Shown here in pieces: positions 18,401 through 27,724 of a stretch of DNA of 64,000 bases (position 1 is the first letter of the stretch; every line of letters starts with the position of its first letter). The notes under the pieces are model-generated. The model was not told where the DNA came from and did no database searches. It worked only from the letters and a program-made list of their open reading frames with translations. The stretch lies in the NCBI GenBank assembly GCA_020639255.1, contig JACKGZ010000003.1, positions 124,001 to 188,000 on the forward strand, written 5' to 3'. The DNA comes from Phycisphaera sp. GTDB lineage: Bacteria > Planctomycetota > Phycisphaerae > Phycisphaerales > UBA1924. The translations under genes were made by a program, and so were the position numbers.

Positions 18401-19777
18401 AACGGACCGCTGAATGGGCCTGCGAATGTCACGGTCGCCGCAGGCCCGGGTACGACTGGCAGCAGCATCCCAGTGATCCGCTTTGCATCAAACGTCGGTG
18501 CAGCGCAGAGCCTTGCATCGCTGACGCTTGGTGATGGTCAGACGGCCGTGCCACAGGTCGCAAGCGTCGTGATGGCCGAATTCGATGACGATGGCGAGCC
18601 TGTCGCGGACCGTCTCTACACAATCCGCACGACGGGCAACCTGAGCATGAGGCAGAACGAGAAGCTGACCGCGCTCGGTTCGCTGCTAATGGAGTCGATT
18701 TCGGGCATTGTGACGATCGGCGACCTCACTTCTTCGGGCGCCCTCAGGGTGAACGCGCCGAGGATCGATATCCAGACTCGTGCCATTGGCGATGTGTTTG
18801 AGGTTGATATCTCGGATGATCCCGAGGCGCTGCTCGATGCAGCCGGTCGTACAGATCGCGGTGTGGATATTGTCTCTGGCGTGTCGGTCTTGCTCGATTC
18901 GCCGGACATTCGCGTGCTCGGTTCAGACCCGATGCCGGAGATCGCCGATCCGACCGGCAACGCGAAGGTCGATGGTGTGCAGACTCGCGCATCGAACGGG
19001 TTTGGTATCGAGTCGCTGTACTTTAACAGGCGTGTAGGTACTGGTGGCGGTGCCGTCGCGGATGTCACAACCGTGCTCGATGCTCGCGCTACTGGTTCAA
19101 CGACGGTCCCGCTTGCCGAGGGCCTACCGAACGAGTTCCGTGAGAATGCCGGGACGTACAGCACTGCCGAAGCGATCTTCTCGCCCAATCCGGAATCCGG
19201 TGAGTTGGCGCAGGGCGATCAGGGCGGGATTCTCCTTCGCCGTTCAACACCAGAGGAGCGCAAGTGGGCCCGCGACGGTGTGATCTGGCATGTCGATCTC
19301 GCAGCGAGTCCCAAGCCTGGCGCTGGAGACTTCCGGATTGCATCGGCACGGCTCAACCCCGAGGGTGTTGAAGGATTTCGTGAAGCTTGGCGTGAACTCG
19401 CCGAGGCCGTTGGCGTCGATGATTCGGATCGCGACGAAGTGCTCGCCCGCGTGCGTTCGGTGCTTGGTGTCGCGGTCGATCAGTACAAGCGTGCATCGGG
19501 CGAGGAATTCATCGACCCGCAGCACTTCGCGCTGTATTCCGATCTGCGCACGGCCAACGCCGACGCGTGGCGGGCGCTCCAACTCGTCTCCGCGATCACG
19601 AATGGTTCGGAGTCTCTCGGACTGACTCCGACCGAGGCGGTCAGGTTCCGTAAGGGACTTGTTGAATCAATCCGTCCGCGTGGGCTCGATTCGGTCGATC
19701 TGGCCAGATTGATTGGGTACGCGGGGCAGGCAGATGAGGCACCCGAGGGCGTGGAGCCCTCAGGTCGGCGACGCTAA
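15488..19777 (+). CDS. large TpsA-type exoprotein with haemagglutinin-activity (TPS) domain
   Basis: 1429 residues. The start at 15488 has AGGAG six bases before it; the second Met at 15503 is an alternative. A signal peptide (to ~25) is followed directly by a TPS domain of about 230 residues: NTIINYQSFSIGAGETVRF, ARVLNRVLGQDPTRIDG, LISNGRVYIVNEQGVYFG. This domain directs secretion through the TpsB pore. The central ~900 residues are Gly/Asp/Thr-rich repeats of beta-helix type. The last ~190 residues, from PEERKWARDGVIW, are helical and charged and do not resemble the rest; they may be a retained or effector domain. Adhesin is the common role, but the function is unknown. Confidence 0.85.
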   Translation: MIRSNMARSSARPLVLALLAGTAAGQPVGEQVVAGQASFSRAGGLTEITAADNTIINYQSFSIGAGETVRFVQPGADARVLNRVLGQDPTRIDGSLISNGRVYIVNEQGVYFGSRAIVDVGAIHAAAGRMTDADFLGGIDRFTNMTGTVENQGFIRAGEVHLAGRRVTNLGAIVAPEGLVTMSVGDRVLIGEHDGHVFVSASSDGASTGEVQQQGTIDAAGGKVMVGAGDMFSIAIGPSSSTRAKTVDVRGGEGSIVSVSGSIDVSDTAPGRMGGDVVITGDGVALLGANIDASGEAGGGQIHIGGGFQGNDPTIAHASRLNVNRQTTLSADATGSGDGGEIVMWSDDATLFTGRASARGGESAGNGGLVEVSSAGWLGFYGSVNTAAPFGKNGLLLLDPDNITIVSGDAGDGADDMLLDDNQLPATDAPGMDVQISDGTIEALADTDILIAATGNIAIGNLADGSLALTVSAGNTFTFDAGGNFAMIGTNPITTNGGNLVIRAGDALQIPSVNTAGGDLALEAGGEIRVVRSLTDIGALDITSTGATRLVTLAGVDADSITLDTDTLGVTGSIFSRTALDLTSLSTIRATQASESFTIGAFDGTDAFAILIDPSTSIEGPGGLRFVASTITLPEISFLSALEVTATEELTLLGDINLDNDPDALGGRLDLSDCELVTLAGDVRIDTDRLIHDAPGGDVFLGGTTIRAMNAGVQELIINTETDTSDAAGMIELGNIGGDTPIGRFVVVGGELRLAGTIAVATAPELFRVDNIVVASDNASIETGGQNLDLRIVPVDGAGSLTIDLTDGMGGSGLFLYSNAIGAITPLNSFTLIGGTYTLPEVTTTGDQLYMGDRIFLPDLLTSAGGEIDFDGRVTIETDASIESDGGVVRFRDLIGGAGRLTIETGDGFASFERSLILDALTVNGGVRFDGGTQSIETTDDLVLGEIVGRDRIEMAAGTKTFRSTGGDVVFNGPLNGPANVTVAAGPGTTGSSIPVIRFASNVGAAQSLASLTLGDGQTAVPQVASVVMAEFDDDGEPVADRLYTIRTTGNLSMRQNEKLTALGSLLMESISGIVTIGDLTSSGALRVNAPRIDIQTRAIGDVFEVDISDDPEALLDAAGRTDRGVDIVSGVSVLLDSPDIRVLGSDPMPEIADPTGNAKVDGVQTRASNGFGIESLYFNRRVGTGGGAVADVTTVLDARATGSTTVPLAEGLPNEFRENAGTYSTAEAIFSPNPESGELAQGDQGGILLRRSTPEERKWARDGVIWHVDLAASPKPGAGDFRIASARLNPEGVEGFREAWRELAEAVGVDDSDRDEVLARVRSVLGVAVDQYKRASGEEFIDPQHFALYSDLRTANADAWRALQLVSAITNGSESLGLTPTEAVRFRKGLVESIRPRGLDSVDLARLIGYAGQADEAPEGVEPSGRRR

Positions 19778-19855
19778 ACTCGATTGAATCGATCCGACGC
19801 GGCATTGCTGCGGATCTCCGGGTCGTGGTTTCCTATGTATCGCGGAGGCATTTCC

Positions 19856-21637
19856 ATGCTGAGGCCAACTCGTTTCATCTCACTCGTGGTCGCGTTGCTA
19901 CCGGTCCTGACTGCGATTACTCCCGCATCGGCCCAGAGCGGCACGAAGTCGGCGATTCTTCCGATCCGTACAGACGGACCGAAGAACCTCGATCCCGCAA
20001 AGGGTTCCACGACCTACGACAACATGGCATGCTCGCAGCTCTACGAGACCCTGCTGATCAGCAAGTACTCCGACCCGATGCAGATGGAGCCGTTGCTGCT
20101 GACGGAGATGCCGACCTCAGCCGATGGCGGTTTGACCTGGAACTTCAAGCTCAAGCCGGGTGTGATGTTCCACGACGATGCGTGCTTCCCGGGCGGGAAG
20201 GGACGCGAGATGGTCGCCGAGGACGTGTTCTATTCGATCCGCAGACTCGCAGACCCGAGATACGAGTACGAGAACTGGTGGCTGATCGATAACACGATCA
20301 AGGGCTTTAATGCGTACAAGGACAAGTACGTCGGTTCGAAGAATTTCAGCTATGACGATCCGATCGAGGGATTTCACAAAATAAGTGATCATGAATTCGA
20401 GATCGAGCTCGTCGAGCCCGTTTATCGCTTCCTGTATGTGCTGAGCATGTTCCAGACATCGATCGTGCCGCGTGAGGCCGTCGAGATGTACGGCGAAGAT
20501 TTTTCGTTCAAGCCGGTCGGCACGGGTCCGTTCCTCCTCGAGGATTTCATCCCCAAGAAGCACCTGAAGCTGATTCGCAATCCGAACTACCACGAAGTGC
20601 TTTACCCCGCCGAGGAAGAATGGACGAGCGAGGACCGTCGCAATCGTCTGCATCGCGCGGCAGGCGAGCGTGTTCCCTTCCTCGACAAGCTCGAATTCCG
20701 CATGTTCGTCGAGGATCAGCCGATGTGGCTGCGCTTCAGCGAAGGCACGATCGGCTACACGGAGGTGCCGGCGGAATACTTCGAGCAGGCGTTCGATCCG
20801 CGGACGAAGCGGCTCAAACCCGAGATGCGTCGCAGCGGTGTGCGCGACCATCACAACGCGCTGCTCGACTTCATCTTCCGTGGCTTCAACATGGAAGATC
20901 CGCTCGTCGGCGGCTATTCAGAAGAGAAGAAGGCACTCCGTCAGGCCATCAATCTGGCCATGAACCTCGACGAGTTCAGTACGACTTTCTATCAGGGCAA
21001 CACCGTTCAGTACGACGGCCCGATCCCTCCGGGGCTCGACGGTCACCCCGAGGGCGGTCGCGCACCTGTGAGCTACCGAGGTCCGAACCTCGAGTTTGCA
21101 CGACAGAAACTCGCTGCTGCGGGCTACCCGAACGGCGAAGGCCTCCCGCCGATCAAGTTCTATACGAGCCAGGGCGCCAACAACCCCGAGCAGGTCGAGC
21201 TTATGAAGCGTCAGCTCGCCCGTGTCGGCATCGTGATCGAACCGAACCTTGTCGACTTCTCGACGTTGATCGACTTTATCAACAACAAGAAAGCGCCGTT
21301 CTTCGGGTTCGCCTGGTCGAGCGACTACCCCGATGGGGAGAACAACCTGGCGCTCTTCTTCGGTCCGAACGAAGCCCCCGGCTCGAATCACTACAACTAC
21401 AAGCGTCCCGAGTACGACGCCATGTATGAGCAGATCCGCACCATGACCCCCGGACCCGAGCGGACCGAGATGTACGAGAAGATGCGTGACATGATCATCG
21501 AAGATGCGCCGTACGTCGGCTCGATGGCTCGCACTCGGTACTACCTGATCAACCCGTGGCTTCTGAACTGTAAACCCACAGAGAGGTACTGGTCTTGGTT
21601 CAAGTTCCTGGATGTGGATGACTCGAAGCGGCCGTGA
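19856..21637 (+). CDS. oligopeptide ABC transporter, periplasmic substrate-binding protein
   Basis: 593 residues from the ATG at 19856, chosen because GGAGG lies 7 bases upstream and a signal peptide follows (SPase I-like ASAQ; no lipobox Cys). It belongs to the SBP_bac_5 (OppA/DppA) family: PKNLDPAKGSTTYDN at the start, PLLLTEMP..SADGGLTWNFKLKPGVMFHDD, FKPVGTGPFLLEDF, and RNPNY. It captures peptides or similar small ligands for the permease genes that follow. The lack of a lipid-anchor Cys suggests free periplasmic protein. It is the first gene of a five-gene importer operon. Confidence 0.92.
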   Translation: MLRPTRFISLVVALLPVLTAITPASAQSGTKSAILPIRTDGPKNLDPAKGSTTYDNMACSQLYETLLISKYSDPMQMEPLLLTEMPTSADGGLTWNFKLKPGVMFHDDACFPGGKGREMVAEDVFYSIRRLADPRYEYENWWLIDNTIKGFNAYKDKYVGSKNFSYDDPIEGFHKISDHEFEIELVEPVYRFLYVLSMFQTSIVPREAVEMYGEDFSFKPVGTGPFLLEDFIPKKHLKLIRNPNYHEVLYPAEEEWTSEDRRNRLHRAAGERVPFLDKLEFRMFVEDQPMWLRFSEGTIGYTEVPAEYFEQAFDPRTKRLKPEMRRSGVRDHHNALLDFIFRGFNMEDPLVGGYSEEKKALRQAINLAMNLDEFSTTFYQGNTVQYDGPIPPGLDGHPEGGRAPVSYRGPNLEFARQKLAAAGYPNGEGLPPIKFYTSQGANNPEQVELMKRQLARVGIVIEPNLVDFSTLIDFINNKKAPFFGFAWSSDYPDGENNLALFFGPNEAPGSNHYNYKRPEYDAMYEQIRTMTPGPERTEMYEKMRDMIIEDAPYVGSMARTRYYLINPWLLNCKPTERYWSWFKFLDVDDSKRP

Positions 21638-21678
21638 GGTCAGCTCTACCGGACTGACTTCTCGGAGGAACCGTCTGC

Positions 21679-22674
21679 ATGTGGGCGTACATCGTTCGGC
21701 GAGTGCTGTACAACATCCCGGTGTACCTGGGCATCCTGCTCTTCGTGATGCTGGCGCTCCGGGTGAACGACCCGGTCTATGCGTACCTCGGCAAGAGTGC
21801 CGACGAGCAGCAGATCCAGCAGAAGCGGGTCAACATGGGGCTCGACCGCCCCTTCTACGTCCAGTACTTCTCCTTTGTCGGCAAGCTGGTGACGCTCGAC
21901 TTTACGGCCCGCTCATGGGAACAGGAGCGTGAGGTCTCGGAGATCATTACCAACGCGGTCCCCGCGACGACGATGATCACGGTGCCGTCGCTCTTTCTCA
22001 CCGCGGCGCTCTCAATCACGATTGGTCTCGTGTGCTCGTTTTATCGCGGTCAGAAGATCGATCAGACGCTGATGCTGGTCGCGGTGCTCGGGATGAGCAT
22101 CAGCTTTTTGGTGTACATCATCATCGGGCAATATTTAGGCGGCTATATCCTGGGTTCGAATGGGAAAGGTCTCCTGCCATTCGAGGTCGAGGGCTACGAC
22201 ACACGCCTTTCATCTCTCAATTTCTGGTTCAATTCTCCGGTGACCGCGGTTTCGAGCTGGCTGAAATATTGCGGCTTGCCGGTGCTCATCTCGGTCATCG
22301 TTGCGATGGGCTATGACACCCGGTTCTATCGCGCAGTCATGGTCGAGGAAACCGGGCGCGATTACATCGTCACGGCCAAAGCCAAGGGCGCGACGAATCG
22401 CAAGATCATGTTCGTGCACATGCTCAAAAACGCGATGATTCCGATCATCACGCGGGTGATGATCAGCCTGCCCTTCCTGATCGTCGGCTCGATCCTTCTT
22501 GAGGTCTACTTCGGTATCCCGGGTATGGGCCGTGCGTTGATCACAGCGATTAACGCGAAGGACTTCCCGGTCGTCGAATACATGTCGGCGCTCTTTGCTG
22601 CTGTCGTCATCGGGACTGTTATTCTCACGGACGTGCTGTACGCAGTCGTCGACCCGCGGGTGAGGCTCTCATGA
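21679..22674 (+). CDS. oligopeptide ABC transporter permease (OppB/DppB type)
   Basis: 331 residues. GGAGGA precedes the ATG by about 8 bases. It opens with YIVRRVLYNIPVYLGILLFVMLALR, the usual first helix of this family, and has six predicted membrane segments. The EAA loop that docks the ATPase is recognisable in DYIVTAKAKGATNRKIMFVHMLKNAMIPI. The C-terminal helices contain GSILLEVYFGIPGMG and end in YAVVDPRVRLS. It pairs with the next gene to form the membrane channel; the two reading frames overlap by 4 bases. Confidence 0.94.
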   Translation: MWAYIVRRVLYNIPVYLGILLFVMLALRVNDPVYAYLGKSADEQQIQQKRVNMGLDRPFYVQYFSFVGKLVTLDFTARSWEQEREVSEIITNAVPATTMITVPSLFLTAALSITIGLVCSFYRGQKIDQTLMLVAVLGMSISFLVYIIIGQYLGGYILGSNGKGLLPFEVEGYDTRLSSLNFWFNSPVTAVSSWLKYCGLPVLISVIVAMGYDTRFYRAVMVEETGRDYIVTAKAKGATNRKIMFVHMLKNAMIPIITRVMISLPFLIVGSILLEVYFGIPGMGRALITAINAKDFPVVEYMSALFAAVVIGTVILTDVLYAVVDPRVRLS

Positions 22675-24260
22675 TCAAGAGACTGCTTCGTTCGCGTGGG
22701 GTAGGGAAGTTCCGTCGCAACAAACTGGCGATGTTCTCGCTCGGCATCATCGGTGTGTTCTTTCTTGGCGCGTTCTGGATGATGGCGATGGACGCGCTGC
22801 TCTGGATCGGCATGAAAACCGGGGCGTACGACCTCTACCGCGTCCCGGTCATGAGCACGTTCCTGCCCAAGCGCATGCTTCTCGAAGTTGGGCCGCCGAA
22901 TCTGAGCGGCCTGGGCCGACCCTGGGGAGAGAACGGCCGTGCCAACAACGTCGACTTTTACTATACAAAGGCAAAAACCGCCGTTCAGACCATCGAGTCA
23001 ATTCCCGGTATCTCGCCCGAGAGCGTCCAGGAAGTCCTCGACGACGCAAGCGTGATGGAACGTCGGCTGATCGACGCGGATTACACGCAGATCAGCGAGT
23101 TGGTCGACGAAGTTTCTGCGATTCTCGGCGAGATGGATTCCGTTCGCGGCGCGATGAGCTCCGCTGAAACGATCGAAATCGAAGTCGACGATGTGAAGGC
23201 TGCAATCGCTGCCTACAAGAACGCTGCCGAAAGCGAAGATTCGAGTCTGCTGAGAGAGAACATCGCATACGCGATCGAAGATATCCGCTACGCGATCGAC
23301 GATTACCAGTCTTACTCTCCCGACTCGACTGCGTTTGAAGAGAGCATCTTTGAACGACTCGACGAGTTCTCAGAAGCGTACATGGATGCCGAGGGGGACT
23401 CGCCGGAGCTGGGCGATCTTCTCCGGCAGATTCGTGACGCCGCGGGCGAGGCCGTCAAGGAAGTACAGGGCGGTGCGATGGTGTACGTCGTACAAGCCGA
23501 AGAGGTTGTAAATCGCCTCTACCCAGAGCCAACGGGTATCTCGGGTTTAGCATTCAAGTCCCGTCAGTTGCTCGGCACCGACCGCCAGGGGCGTTCGATC
23601 CTCCTTCGCACGCTGTACTCGTCGAAGATCGCGATTCAGGTTGGTGTGGTCGTCGGATTCACAGCGGTGCTTTTCGGCAGCATTCTCGGCGCGGCTGCCG
23701 CTTTCTTTGGCGGGTGGGTCGATCACCTCGTCGCGTGGCTCTACTCGACATTCAGCTCGATCCCGCAGCTTGTGCTGCTCGCGGTGCTGAGCTTCATGTT
23801 CCTGTCCGATGCATTAGCAGGATTCCGAGGTTTGCCATCGCTCTACTTTGCGTTTGCGATGACATACTGGATCGGACCCTGCCGTGTGATCCGGGGCGAG
23901 GCGCTCAAAATCAAGGAGCTCGAGTACGTTCAGGCGGCGACGGCGATCGGATTCGGGCGATTCTACATCCTGATGCGTCACATCCTGCCCAACACGCTCC
24001 ACCTCATGTTCATTAACTTCTCGCTTCTGTTCATCGGCGCGATCAAGGGCGAGGTCATCCTGACGTTCCTGGGCCTCGGCCTCCCACTCGGCTCGGGCGC
24101 CAGCTGGGGCATCATGATCAGCCAGGCCAAGGCGGAGGTGGTGCAGGGCTTCTTCTGGCAGATCGGCGCTGCGACGTTCTTCATGTTCGTGCTCGTGCTG
24201 GCCTTCAACATCCTCTCGGACGCGCTCCAGGACGCGTTCGATCCGAAGCATGTGAACTGA
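22671..24260 (+). CDS. oligopeptide ABC transporter permease (OppC/DppC type) with a large extracytoplasmic insertion
   Basis: 529 residues against about 300 for the family. The first helix (FRRNKLAMFSLGIIGVFFLG) and the conserved block LGTDRQGRSILLRTLY, followed by five helices and the EAA loop (EYVQAATAIGFGRFYILMRHI), are normal. Between them, roughly residues 55-295, lies an extra segment of about 210 residues that is acidic and mainly helical (AIEDIRYAIDDYQSYS; LRQIRDAAGEAVKEVQGG). By topology it should sit outside the membrane, next to the binding protein. It may be a docking or gating domain. The frame is intact and codon use matches the flanks. Confidence 0.92.
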   Translation: MIKRLLRSRGVGKFRRNKLAMFSLGIIGVFFLGAFWMMAMDALLWIGMKTGAYDLYRVPVMSTFLPKRMLLEVGPPNLSGLGRPWGENGRANNVDFYYTKAKTAVQTIESIPGISPESVQEVLDDASVMERRLIDADYTQISELVDEVSAILGEMDSVRGAMSSAETIEIEVDDVKAAIAAYKNAAESEDSSLLRENIAYAIEDIRYAIDDYQSYSPDSTAFEESIFERLDEFSEAYMDAEGDSPELGDLLRQIRDAAGEAVKEVQGGAMVYVVQAEEVVNRLYPEPTGISGLAFKSRQLLGTDRQGRSILLRTLYSSKIAIQVGVVVGFTAVLFGSILGAAAAFFGGWVDHLVAWLYSTFSSIPQLVLLAVLSFMFLSDALAGFRGLPSLYFAFAMTYWIGPCRVIRGEALKIKELEYVQAATAIGFGRFYILMRHILPNTLHLMFINFSLLFIGAIKGEVILTFLGLGLPLGSGASWGIMISQAKAEVVQGFFWQIGAATFFMFVLVLAFNILSDALQDAFDPKHVN

Positions 24261-24261
24261 T

Positions 24262-25286
<1,025 letters not shown>

Positions 25287-25290
<4 letters not shown>

Positions 25291-26300
25291 GTGCACCCGC
25301 AACAGAACCCGCCAAGGCGAAGTTTGAGCGCACGGGCAAGGCCTTCATCAAGGCGGAGAACCTCGTCAAGAAGTTCCCCGTTCGCGGCGGCATGCTCAAC
25401 CGCGTGATCAACAATGTGCACGCCGTCACGGATGTCTCGTTTACGATCGCGCAGGGCGAGACGCTCGGAGTCGTCGGTGAATCCGGCTGCGGCAAATCGA
25501 CGCTCGGCAAAATGGTGATCCGGCTGCTCGAACCGACCTCCGGCAAGGTCTTTCTCGACGGCAAGGAAATCACGGGGCTGGATCATCAGCAGATGATGAG
25601 CGTCCGCCGGCGGATGCAGATCATCTTTCAGGATCCGTACAGCTCACTCAACCCGCGGCTCACGGTGCGGTCGCTGCTCAAGGAAGCGATCGCCTTCCAC
25701 GGCATCGTCGACAGCGCGAACATGGAGAGCTACATCGACGAGCTCATCGCGACCGTCGGCATGCGGCCCGAGTCCAAGGACAAGTTCCCGCACGAGTTCT
25801 CGGGTGGGCAGCGCCAGCGTCTCGGCATCGCCCGGGCCCTGGCGCTCAAACCCGAGTTCATCGTCGCCGACGAGCCCGTCTCGGCCCTCGACGTCTCGAT
25901 TCAGGCCCAAGTCCTCAACCTCATGAAGGATCTGAAGGAGCAGTTCGGCCTGACGATGATGTTCATCAGCCACGACCTCAAGGTCGTCGAGCACTTCTGC
26001 GACCAGGTCATGGTCATGTACCTGGGCCGGGTCATGGAGAAAATCCCGAGCGACAAGCTCCGCGACGCCTGCGAGCATCCATACACGCGGGCCCTGCTCG
26101 GCTCCAACCCGATCGATGACCCGGACGAGCGTCGCCCGCTCACGGTCCTTCAGGGCGACGTCCCGAGCCCGCTTAACCCGCCCCCGGGCTGCCCGTTCGC
26201 GGGCCGATGCCCCGAGGTGATGGATCGCTGCCGGGTCGAGATGCCGCCGCTGGAGTTCCGTGTCAACGGCCAGGCGGTCGCCTGCTGGGCCCGGATGTAG
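25287..26300 (+). CDS. oligopeptide ABC transporter ATP-binding protein (OppF/DppF type)
   Basis: 337 residues, overlapping the previous stop by 4 bases (ATGA). Walker A is GESGCGKST, the Q-loop is IIFQDPYSSLNPRLTV, the signature is FSGGQRQRLGIARALAL, Walker B is IVADEPVSALDVS and the switch is ISHDLKVVEH. The C-terminal part has EHPYTRALLGSNP and the Cys motif CPFAGRCPEVMDRC. It completes a full importer (binding protein, two permeases, two ATPases) in one operon. No terminator is evident after it. Confidence 0.95.
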
Positions 26301-26355
26301 AACAGACTTCAGTGATGGAGGCATCCGCCCTCCTCGCTTCCCAATCGCCGTGAAG

Positions 26356-26361
26356 TATCCT
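26356..26361 (+). promoter_or_regulatory. candidate -10 box of a leaderless promoter for the FGE-like gene
   Basis: TATCCT is followed by six bases (GTCTTC) and the ATG at 26368. There is no ribosome site, as in the ligA, folD, CYTH and M28 genes. Confidence 0.45.
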
Positions 26362-26367
26362 GTCTTC

Positions 26368-27411
26368 ATGAACCTCGCCGCACGGCTCTGTCTCGCCCTC
26401 TTCGCTAGCTCCACTGCGGCCCAGCCCGCCCCTCCCGACTACGGGTTCAACTTCATCACGATCGGGGATGTGGGGAATGCAGCGTACGACGGCCCGGACG
26501 TGCGGGGATTTGTCACCGGCCGCGGGTCCGTGGATTACGAGTACCGCATCGCGCGCACAGAGGTCACGAAGGCCCAGTTCATCGAATTCCTCAACGGCGT
26601 GCTCGACGCGGGCATCCCGCTGAACCTCGGGGCCTCGCCGCTCTACATGGGCGGGACGTACCGATTCTCGACCGGGCGGTGGGAGGTCCTGCCGGGCGGC
26701 GAGATGCTGCCCGTCGCGGGCGTGGCCTGGCGCGACGCCGCGGTGTTCATGAACTGGCTGCACAACGGCAAGGTCAACACGATCGAAGCGCTCTCGTCGG
26801 GCGCGTACGACGTCAGCACCTGGGGTGATTCTCCGCCGTACTCCGATCAGACGACGCACAGCCCGGGCGCCAAGTACTGGATCCCGAGCCTCGACGAGTG
26901 GATGAAGGCGGCGCACTACGACCCCGACAAGAACGGATCGGGCGAGGGCGGCTGGTGGCTCTTCAACAACTCGTCGGACACGCAGCCCGTGCCGGGCCTG
27001 CCGGGCGTGGGCGAGACCTCGGCGGGGCTGCAGATCGCCGATATCGATGCGTTCGGGATCCCGCTCGAGAGCTACCCCGAGACGCAGACGCCCTGGGGCC
27101 TGCTCGATACATCGGGGGGAGGGTCGGAGTGGACAGAGTCGTGGTATCGATTGAATGGGCCGGATGATCAAGAGTTGCGTCTATGGCAAGGCAATTCTGC
27201 CGGTACTACGTCTTGGGATCCGTCCGATTCAATTATACAAAATGAAGATTTAATCTGGAAATTTGGATCAGATCGTCCCAACTTTCCATTCGGTGAAACG
27301 ACATTTCGCGTCGCGTCGTCGGTTCCATCGCCCGGTGTAGGTGCGGTGGGCATGACTTGCGGCGTCTTTATCTTGACGCGTCGCCGCCGACTCAGCTCGG
27401 GTCGCGTGTGA
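26368..27411 (+). CDS. exported SUMF1/formylglycine-generating-enzyme-fold protein with PEP-CTERM-like tail
   Basis: 347 residues from the ATG at 26368. A signal peptide (to ~18, STAAQP) is followed by an FGE-sulfatase fold: YRIARTEVTKAQFIEFLNG, MLPVAGVAWRDAAVFMNWLHNG, YWIPSLDEWMKAAHYDPD, and a C-terminal FRVASS. In this family the fold is often a binding or structural domain; the active-site Cys pair of true sulfatase activators is not seen. The end, VPSPG, a hydrophobic stretch and TRRRR, looks like a PEP-CTERM-type sorting signal. From about 27130 the composition becomes AT-richer while the frame and domain continue, so the 3' part may have been exchanged. Confidence 0.78.
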   Translation: MNLAARLCLALFASSTAAQPAPPDYGFNFITIGDVGNAAYDGPDVRGFVTGRGSVDYEYRIARTEVTKAQFIEFLNGVLDAGIPLNLGASPLYMGGTYRFSTGRWEVLPGGEMLPVAGVAWRDAAVFMNWLHNGKVNTIEALSSGAYDVSTWGDSPPYSDQTTHSPGAKYWIPSLDEWMKAAHYDPDKNGSGEGGWWLFNNSSDTQPVPGLPGVGETSAGLQIADIDAFGIPLESYPETQTPWGLLDTSGGGSEWTESWYRLNGPDDQELRLWQGNSAGTTSWDPSDSIIQNEDLIWKFGSDRPNFPFGETTFRVASSVPSPGVGAVGMTCGVFILTRRRRLSSGRV

Positions 27412-27457
27412 TCGCCGCGGTGATCGAGCCGCCCTCGATGGGCGGGGTATATGGCCT

Positions 27458-27478
27458 GCGGAGGCTGTAAGCCTCCGC
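27458..27478. repeat. perfect palindrome GCGGAGGCT-gta-AGCCTCCGC
   Basis: A 9-base perfect stem with a 3-base loop, without a T tract on either side, so not an ordinary terminator. From memory, similar 'CCTGCGGAGGCT' palindromes are dispersed in other planctomycete genomes; only this copy was noticed in the window. Confidence 0.55.
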
Positions 27479-27514
27479 CACAGTGTTCGGAATGGGCTGC
27501 CCAAAAAGAAAACC

Positions 27515-27540
27515 CGACTGAAGGCGTTAGCCACCAGTCG
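27515..27540. repeat. imperfect palindrome CGACTG ... CAGTCG with inner GGC-GTTA-GCC
   Basis: The outer 6-base arms (27515-27520 and 27535-27540) enclose AA-GGC-GTTA-GCC-AC, giving a hairpin with a small internal bulge. It lies 36 bases from the preceding palindrome. The pair resembles a REP/BIME-type extragenic element. No transposase of the RAYT type is nearby. Confidence 0.45.
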
Positions 27541-27724
27541 AGCCATGGGAAGAGAGAGACAAGACACCCGAAATATGCCACCACTTCTTGGACGTGCCAG
27601 AAATATGGGATACTTTTTTTGATTATCCGGTATGTGCCTATCGGAGCAGCAGTTAGGACAATTCGCCCCGGGGCCCTCCAGGATCAAAAATGGCGAGTTG
27701 ACCCGAACGTATGCCGATTAGCGT

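Larger units (their letters stand above)
27412..27724. other. intergenic region (313 bp) with palindromic repeats
   Basis: No gene is supported. The left half holds three GC-rich inverted repeats, described separately or here: CCGCCC/GGGCGG at 27429-27445 right after the FGE-like gene, and the two REP-like palindromes. The right half (27541-27724) is AT-richer, with a run of seven T at 27614-27620, and shows nothing recognisable. It separates convergent genes. Confidence 0.5.
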
